Of a stretch of 64,000 bases of DNA, positions 57,976 through 64,000 are shown in pieces. The DNA comes from Lycium barbarum. Taxonomy: Eukaryota > Streptophyta > Magnoliopsida > Solanales > Solanaceae. The stretch lies in the NCBI RefSeq assembly GCF_019175385.1, contig NC_083345.1, positions 43,112,098 to 43,176,097 of the forward strand, given 5' to 3'. How positions within the stretch are numbered: position 1 is the first letter of the stretch; the number at the start of each line of letters is the position of its first letter. The translations under genes and the position numbers were made by a program. Under the pieces are notes generated by a model, which did not search any database, was not told the DNA's origin, and saw only the letters and a program-made list of their open reading frames with translations.

Positions 57976-58435
57976 AGGTACATGGACTTCGCGTGTCCCC
58001 CATGGGTCATTGCATTGCATTCATATTTCATTCATTCATACGTTTGATTCCTGGTTGGTTAGTTATTGCATTGTACAGTGCTCGTGAGCATTGACTTCCT
58101 GGTTGGCTACTGATTTGAGATTGTCGTGTGTCTGATTATCACATACTTGGGAATTGATGGACTCGAGGAGTAGAGACTTTTCTAGGCTAATACTTGAGGT
58201 TACGGATTACTATTGTTGGTTGTACAGTGTTTGTGGTTTTTCTGAGAAATCGTGGGAAATTTCTAACTTGTGGTTAGGTGCTTCACCATAGGCTGTGATT
58301 TGGTTATTTGATCCTTGTATACTTGAGTTGTTATTCTAGGACTATGTGGTGTTTATACCTGATTGTGAGCATGTCTATTCTTCAGTCTCTTCCTTTATAT
58401 ATGTTAGCTAACTGTTGTTGGCCTATGATGCCTAC

Positions 58436-58491
58436 TCAGTACATGTTATTTGTACTGATGCTACCTTGCTACACTCCTTTTCGGGGTGTAG
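58436..58491 (+). other. Twin-hairpin motif, best-paired copy
   Basis: TCAGTAC (58436-58442) pairs with GTACTGA (58452-58458), and CTACACTCC (58469-58477) with GGGGTGTAG (58483-58491; one G-T pair). Confidence 0.65.
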
Positions 58492-58870
58492 AGTTTTGAG
58501 ACATGTCCCACTTCTATTTCCGAGACTGATTTCCAAGGCCTGGCTTGCGAATATCTAGGGTGAACATTTGACGAGTCGCTTCGCGGAGACTCCTCTATCC
58601 ATGTCTTTATTTTCTTCCATTCATAGAGTTATGTTTAGCATTTAGGGCTTGTATTTTTCAAACGTTACTTTGTTGCTCTTGTACGAGTCAGACTAGTTCA
58701 TTGGGAGTTGTATTTATATTCCTCAATTATGATTATTTATGATTCAAATATTTATTTATTCTTCTCTAGTTACTTTATTATGGTTGAATTTATGAATTGG
58801 GAAAATGGTTTGCCTACCGAGGTGACAAATGAAAGGTATCCGCCCGATTTAGTGAATTTGGATCGTGACA

Positions 58871-58887
58871 AGTTTGTATCAGAGCCT
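58871..58887 (+). other. Primer binding site, initiator Met tRNA type
   Basis: AGTTTGTATCAGAGCC directly after the LTR; the core TGTATCAGAGC lacks one G of TGGTATCAGAGC. Confidence 0.85.
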
Positions 58888-61800
58888 GGTTACCTAGTTT
58901 ATAAGTACAAGAGCATGTCTAGTAGAGTCTTGTGGATCGGTACGATGAGCTCCGTACTTGTCTGCGAGAGGCTATGAGATATTTAGGAAACTTCCAATTC
59001 TTTCTTTCCTTGGTGCGGCTTCATTTGAATTGGTATCTAGTCTATTCCAATATGTATCTGAATATCTTTATCTTAATCACCCACGGAAGGTGGAAACTCA
59101 TGCTTAAATTCTTATGCGAATTTTGTTATGACGTGGCTTGATATGGTACGAGATGTGTCATCCTGATTCAGACGCATGACCAAGTTAAGTGTCTATCTAT
59201 AGCTTGAGGTTTCAGTTGTGTGGGATCATGGTTAAGACTCGTTTATTATGGGGATTTCTTGAGAAATAGGAAAGATAGTACAGGAGCTAAATGATTGCCA
59301 TGTTTTCAGTGTTGGGTTGCTCAAAAGTGGAAAAAGGGCATGTATGGCTTAATAAGAGTGATTTGTTCGATGATATGATGGGTTTTGGCAAAAGTTTCAA
59401 CATTGTCAAGGTATTATAATGGTTTGCGTGACATGAGTGTACCAATGATAGGTCAATAATTTATCAGTGGTATGTTATTAGATGTCGATATGCGGGGACG
59501 AGTATAAGTTCAGTAAGGATCCTCGAATTTGGCAAAAGTTTAGTGACCGCGTGTAAGAATGAAGAGAAGTTGAGAATAAGGACATAGAAGACGAATTTTA
59601 TGGGAAACGCGTAACGAAGTGAGATTTCTTAGGGTATTTTGGTACGAGTACCTTTCGTGTTAATGGGATGGACGCGTAAGGAAGAGGATTTGGATAGATT
59701 AATCTCCGCTATTAGGAAGGCAAACATTGGTATCTGACGTGTTTATCAGGATAAAGTTGCAATGTGTACGAGAGTGGATTTAGTATTCAGTCGTGAGAAG
59801 TTGGGTTGGACTTCGACACGGTTACATGGTAGCGGCTTGTGGGTTCTTTTAAGGAAGTGGGTATTGGTTCTAGATCGGAAAGCAAGGTTACTTGTGAAAA
59901 GTAGAGACTTAAGATGTTGGGCAGCTGTGGTTTTTGTCCTTCAGTAAAGGGCATGTTCACCGGATCTTTGTGTTTAGAGGAATGGTAAGGATATTGTGGA
60001 ATTAATAGCTAATTGATTTGAGAGTTATGTTGCGGTCATGCATGGTAAAATATACATAAGGGTCAGTGTTGAGTTGGTAAGTTGGGTTACGTCATAGGCC
60101 AATAGGAGTCGGTTGTTGATTAATAAGAATGACTCTAGTGCTGGAGAAGTGCGAAGTTTTAGTACTCAAGAGTTATCGAGCATTGCATCTAATTTTGGAT
60201 TAGGGTTGGGAGCTTGTACCTATTGTCTTAGCTTCGGCTAGTTCCTGTTATTACTGGTGTTGCTACTCGGTTAAATTGAAAATAAAGGGAATAATCGCAT
60301 GAATGGTTAGAGGTGTTTTGTTTTGACAATTGGGACATTCGAAGTGGTAAATCAATGATGAGGTTTAAATTAATTTGAGTTGTAGAGAACATTTTGGAAT
60401 TTAAGTTAGGGAAAGTGAGCAAGGCACCTTGATGGATGTACGTGGGGACATTAGTAGGACTGTATATGTGATACGCTGTATTTAGAAAGTATTCAGTTTT
60501 AGAGTTGAGTGAGCTAAGGGAACTCTAGTGTGTATAGTGTATGGTACACTACTATCTCTAAGATTGACTCGGCTAGTTTGCAAGACTTATGATTATGCGG
60601 TATTCTAGTGAGTGGTTTGGAGAAATGGTCAGATGGTAGCGGTAAGAGTGAACTGATAGAAATTGAGGAATTGAAAGTCAAGAAAAGGTATAGTTGATCA
60701 AGAATAGGTAAGAATAAGGTACATTTTGGGATTACTTGGGTCTATATAGATTGGGGTGTTGTTGTCTTGAATAATTCAGATAAGGAAAGATTGTTGAGTA
60801 AGCTTAAAGATGGGAGTCTACAGAAATAGGCTACGTGATATGATGAAAATCTGTGGGGTTTCGTGATCAGCGACTAGTGAGAAGCAAATTTCTGGTAACC
60901 AATATGTTAAGGCTTAAGGAAGTGGCTTGTGTGGTACACAGTTGGATAGTTTCACAACACTCGACAGTGGATGAGTTAGTGTGGTTTTAAGAGAAAGGAA
61001 GTATGAAGGTCCTATTTATGGGAAGGCTGGAGTTATATTTTCGAGATGAGACCGTAGTCAAAGTAGTGTGTTAAGCTGCAAGTAATATTGACTGGATATC
61101 TTGGGTAAGCACTTTCGGATATTAAGGACTCGAAAATAGTTGGGCTAGGTTGGCGTAAGAGATTACGGGATTTAAAGCTTTCAAAATTATTATGGGCATA
61201 TCGAGGTGTTACATTGGGAGTTATGATAGTTAAAGGGTTATTATTGAGGCTATAAGTTTTGGCATCGAAAATTTTGGGGTTTATCAGATTTGCGTATAAG
61301 GTAAGGGTTGAGAAACTCGAAGGTTGCATTCATAAGGTAGAGTTCTTCGGTACTCAGTTGACAACTTGGATAGAACTCATCTTTTGGAGTCGAGGGTGAT
61401 AGACATGATTGATTATGCGTGAGGAATAGATTAGAGTTGGCCGCCACAGATGTGTGGTAGAACTGTGATTGATTTCGAAACGTTAGAGTCTGTTTGAGTG
61501 GCTATTGGTGGTATTCAGGGGTTGTGCATTCATTCCGGGTCAGGATTGTTGGGTTAGAGCTTGATGGACTACGGTTATAATCCCAGAGGTACTTATGGGT
61601 TCCTAATAAATCACCTTCACGGATTTGATGAGTTTCAGTTCAGATTTGAGGTATGACAGGTCTACTAAGCATTATCAGGGTTTGCGAGTGGACTTGATGG
61701 TATTTTATCGGGAGAAGCCATCTGGACAGATATAATGGTTTTGTTGAAAATTGGTAATGATTAGAGGAGGTACTATGGTTGTGAGAGGTCTTTAGAGTGA

Positions 61801-62435
61801 TTAGATGGAATCCTACGGACTTAGCTCGGAAATGCATTCAGTGGTATGCATCCTGTATTGTGATTTGAAGGTCTAAAAAGACTTGGAACTGGCAAAGTCG
61901 ACTATGAGTGGGATCAATTTGATGGAATTTCTCAAAGTTGATCCGATGAAGCAAGAATTCTTTTCTGGAAAGAGTAAGTCATGGCTTCGGGCTTGTGTTT
62001 ATGTGTTTCGAAGAAATCATGGTGCGAGGAAAGGCTTTAGAGGGGTGAAAGAAAGGGTAGCTGGATCAGAGTATTTTACCGGTTCAAAGTGGGCTATGAT
62101 TGTGTCTATATCTAAAGTTTCATGTTTTTTTAGGGATGTTTGTGGGACCAATTGATCGAGTTCAAAAGTATGGTTATAGCTAATCAGAAAATTCCAGCAA
62201 AGCAGTTCTTTTATTCGAGGATCAGTTGTAAGAGCATTTCGAGTATGGGAATAGGGAAATTGGGTCTTTTAGCTAAGTTAGAGGAAGTTTGACTGATAAG
62301 GTGAGAGGGCATTGATTGTGGTGAACTACATGCCATGGAGGCTTGTCTGTTGTTATGATAATGGTTCCTTGGTTACCATCAGCTTCCATACTCTTTCTTT
62401 GTTCGAGGACGAATGATAGTTTAATTGGTATCTGA
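58888..62435 (+). other. Interior of the LARD-like element
   Basis: After a leader shared with the element at 35475 (TACAAGAGCATGTCTAGTAG; GAGGCTATGAGATATTTAGG) the sequence is non-coding in all frames, with only short ORFs. The last 40 bp, TTCGAGGACGAAT then TTTAATTGGTATCTGA, are the same internal end as in the 40719 and 54764 elements, so the ancestor shared a 3' end with coding relatives. The longest open stretch (61883-62155) has no recognisable domain. Confidence 0.65.
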
Positions 62436-63106
62436 TGTAAATACTCGTTTGGTCGTTATAGTGCTTTTGACCCTTTTTCACCCATTGACCATTCCCCAAA
62501 CCCTATTAGTACAATTTTGACCCGCGGGGATGGGTGGCACGATTCTCGAGGTCATCAAGTGGGTTTTAGTGAGACTTTTGAGAATTTGAGCCTTTAAGTG
62601 AAAAACGTTTGATCCAAAGTTGACTTTTAGGTAAACGGACCTTTTTTGAAATTTCGTCGATTCCGAGAGGTCCGGATGGTCGTTTGGCACTTAGTGGGAT
62701 GTTTGGTTCGGTTCCCAAGGCACTTGTGAGCTTTTTGGGCTGTTGGTTGGAAAGTTTTGTTTAGGCTATTAGGGGTTGACTTGGTCAATCAGACATCCGA
62801 TGAAAATTTTGAGGCCACGGGTGAGTTCTTAGCGCGTTTTTATGTGTGTATGCATGTTTGTTTTGATATGTGGGGCCTCGGGTGATTATCGAATTTCGGC
62901 TTGAAACTTGTGGAAAATCAAAAAGTTTCTAGTGTCTTGTGTCTTGTGTCCGCTGTAGCAGCACTAGATTGGCGTAGCGGTCCCGCCTTATCGTGGGACC
63001 GGCCGCTGTAGCGTGTTTGAGGATTTTGTGGTGTGGCACCATGGCGGATGGAAGTCCACTATAGCAGACTCGTGATAGCCAGGGTAAGCCGCATATAGTT
63101 GGATCA
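62436..63106 (+). mobile_element. 3' LTR of the LARD-like element, truncated
   Basis: Starts TGTAAATACTCG and follows the 5' LTR through the GC-palindrome cassette (62950-63090), then stops just before an inverted repeat and the next LTR. Confidence 0.85.
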
Positions 63107-63134
63107 TTCCAATATACACACACATATATTGGAA
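63107..63134. repeat. Perfect 10-bp inverted repeat with CA loop
   Basis: TTCCAATATA (63107-63116) and TATATTGGAA (63125-63134) flank the eight-base loop CACACACA, immediately left of a new LTR start. Confidence 0.85.
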
Positions 63135-63135
63135 C

Positions 63136-63955
63136 TGTTATATCCCGTATTTTTTAACCTCGGAGCATCTGCTGGGGTGGGGCCCACATACCGAGATTTT
63201 TCTTTGGAACATCTGAAAAGTCATATGAATCACATATGTAAAGTTAAACACAACTCATGAAGTACCTTTGGACCAAATCAAAGTGTAAACCCTCCAAACG
63301 AATATTTTTAAGAAAACGTTTTCGGGTGACCTGACTTTGGGGGGCAAAAACTGTATTGTAAGTTTGGAATTTCGAAACTACCTTGAAATAGAAGTTGTAG
63401 ATAATTGAATTAGCTTTCCATCCATAGGTCGTGGGTTCCCAGGTGACGTCGGTACAAGGAGATATGAACGTTTTAAGGTCGAAAGGTCAGTGGGCTAGGC
63501 CCAACTCGCGACCAACCGAGTTGGCCCAAAAAAATGAAAAAACAATTCAGGCCCAAGTGAGGAGCCATTCGGCCATGGTCCATAAAAAGGATCCAAGCCC
63601 ATGGAATTAAATCATATGGTCAATGAATAAAAGACCACTTAATCATCCAAATTCCATAGAACTTTCAAGAGAAAGAATAGGAGGAAAAAAACAAGAGAAA
63701 AACAAGAACAAAAAGAGGGCATTTCGGGTTTGGCCATAGAAAAATCACCCCTCAAAATCTTGCCTCTAAAATTATTTTCTTGTTGAATTCCTACTAAATT
63801 AAGTGTCCTCTACAACTTGGTGTAATTGTTTTGGAAGAAGGAGCACTTATTTCTTCAAGTTGACAACTTGTTCAAGTGAAGAAGTTTGTAGAAAAAGGTA
63901 AGAATCAATTCCTTTTTCTTATGTTATGAAGGTTTGTTTATGTTGTGGTACGCAG
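63136..63955 (+). mobile_element. Start of another Ty3 LTR and leader
   Basis: TGTTATATCCCGTATTTTTTA is an LTR-like 5' end. Sequence continues through AATGAATAAAAGACC (about 63623, TATA-like), an A-rich leader, and a consensus donor AAAAAG/GTAAGA at 63897/63898. It then meets a pol fragment at 63956 after TGTGGTACGCAG. Confidence 0.75.
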
Positions 63956-63956
63956 T

Positions 63957-64000
63957 TTCCTGGGGTTAGCAGGTTATTACAGGAGGTTTGTGGAGAAGTT
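63957..64000 (+). pseudogene. Ty3/gypsy pol fragment at RT/RNase H junction
   Basis: The last 44 bases read FLGLAGYYRRFVEK, the well-conserved block just after the Ty3 reverse transcriptase core. It is joined directly to an LTR leader with no gag, protease or RT core between, and runs off the window. Either a large deletion or an insertion junction explains it. Confidence 0.85.

Larger units (their letters stand above)
55860..58870 (+). mobile_element. 5' LTR of the LARD-like element (3.0 kb)
   Basis: Starts TGTAACGATCC after CCCAT and ends GATCGTGACA directly before the primer site. Contains the GC-palindrome cassette (56375-56525), donor-like TGTG/GTAAGA (56644/56645), minisatellite (57780-57975), twin hairpins (58436-58491) and a degenerate terminal CCTACC/GGTA hairpin (58812-58838). 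Confidence 0.9.
55860..63106 (+). mobile_element. LARD-like LTR element without recognisable gag/pol
   Basis: 5' LTR 55860-58870, primer site, 3.57 kb interior, 3' LTR from 62436 (truncated at about 63106). The LTR starts share long blocks (AGAATTTGAGCCTTTAAGTG, GTTGACTTTTAGGTAAAC) and are clearly diverged from each other, so the insertion is old. I could not identify gag, protease, RT, RNase H or integrase motifs in the interior in any frame, which fits a large retrotransposon derivative mobilised in trans, or a heavily decayed element. Confidence 0.75.

Noticed and set aside
61883..62155. 90-codon ORF near the end of the LARD-like interior as a Pol remnant
   Set aside because: I could not place any Ty3 motif in it, and composition is like the non-coding surroundings.

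Overview
This window looks like repeat-dense nuclear DNA of a flowering plant. The style of its Ty3/gypsy LTRs (ends such as TGTTACACCTCGG and GGGTCGTGACA, very long LTRs, initiator-Met primer sites) suggests Solanaceae, but that is inference. I see no intact host gene, tRNA, rRNA or bacterial feature. Almost every stretch belongs to a nest of decayed retrotransposons, and the ORFs present are broken gag/pol, LINE or accessory-ORF remnants.

Layout. 1-382: part of a minus-strand LTR inserted in a reverse transcriptase. 383-5466: minus-strand Ty3 element (broken pol and gag, primer site, 2.5 kb LTR). 5467-17528: plus-strand Tat-type Ty3 element, 5' truncated, with decayed gag/PR/RT/RH/aRH/INT, then a long 3' region with two tandem arrays; a solo LTR (14572-17400, 5-bp target duplication TCCAG) sits in it. 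17529-18975: Tat 3' LTR, interrupted by another LTR (18976 to about 31349) that is itself split by a 9.35 kb LINE (19625-28975, 15-bp target duplication). A 2.13 kb tandem duplication spans the Tat LTR/LTR/LINE junctions. About 32650-37540: deletion derivative with two related LTRs. 37930-42880: minus-strand 3' LTR plus an antisense accessory gene. 42880-46106: two plus-strand LTR pieces. 46107-49490: second Tat LTR. 49500-49960: LINE fragment. 49965-55859: LTR piece, then a 3' LTR with the start of the same antisense accessory locus. 55860-63106: LARD-like element with two LTRs and a 3.6 kb interior without recognisable gag/pol. 63136-64000: start of another LTR element joined abruptly to a pol fragment.

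The most interesting signals are in the LTRs. (1) A good 5' splice donor lies about 100-290 bp downstream of the TATA-like box on the sense strand of most LTRs, and in the one element with a recognisable gag start a CAG acceptor lies 2 nt before the gag ATG. This suggests that the long LTR remainder, primer site and leader could be spliced out of gag mRNA. (2) A cassette of short palindromes sits just upstream of the TATA-like box; its sequence differs between LTR families but its position does not. (3) Two consecutive hairpins in the downstream half of one LTR superfamily show compensatory changes between copies. (4) An antisense accessory ORF starts next to the 3' LTR. All are read by eye and need alignment or RNA data.
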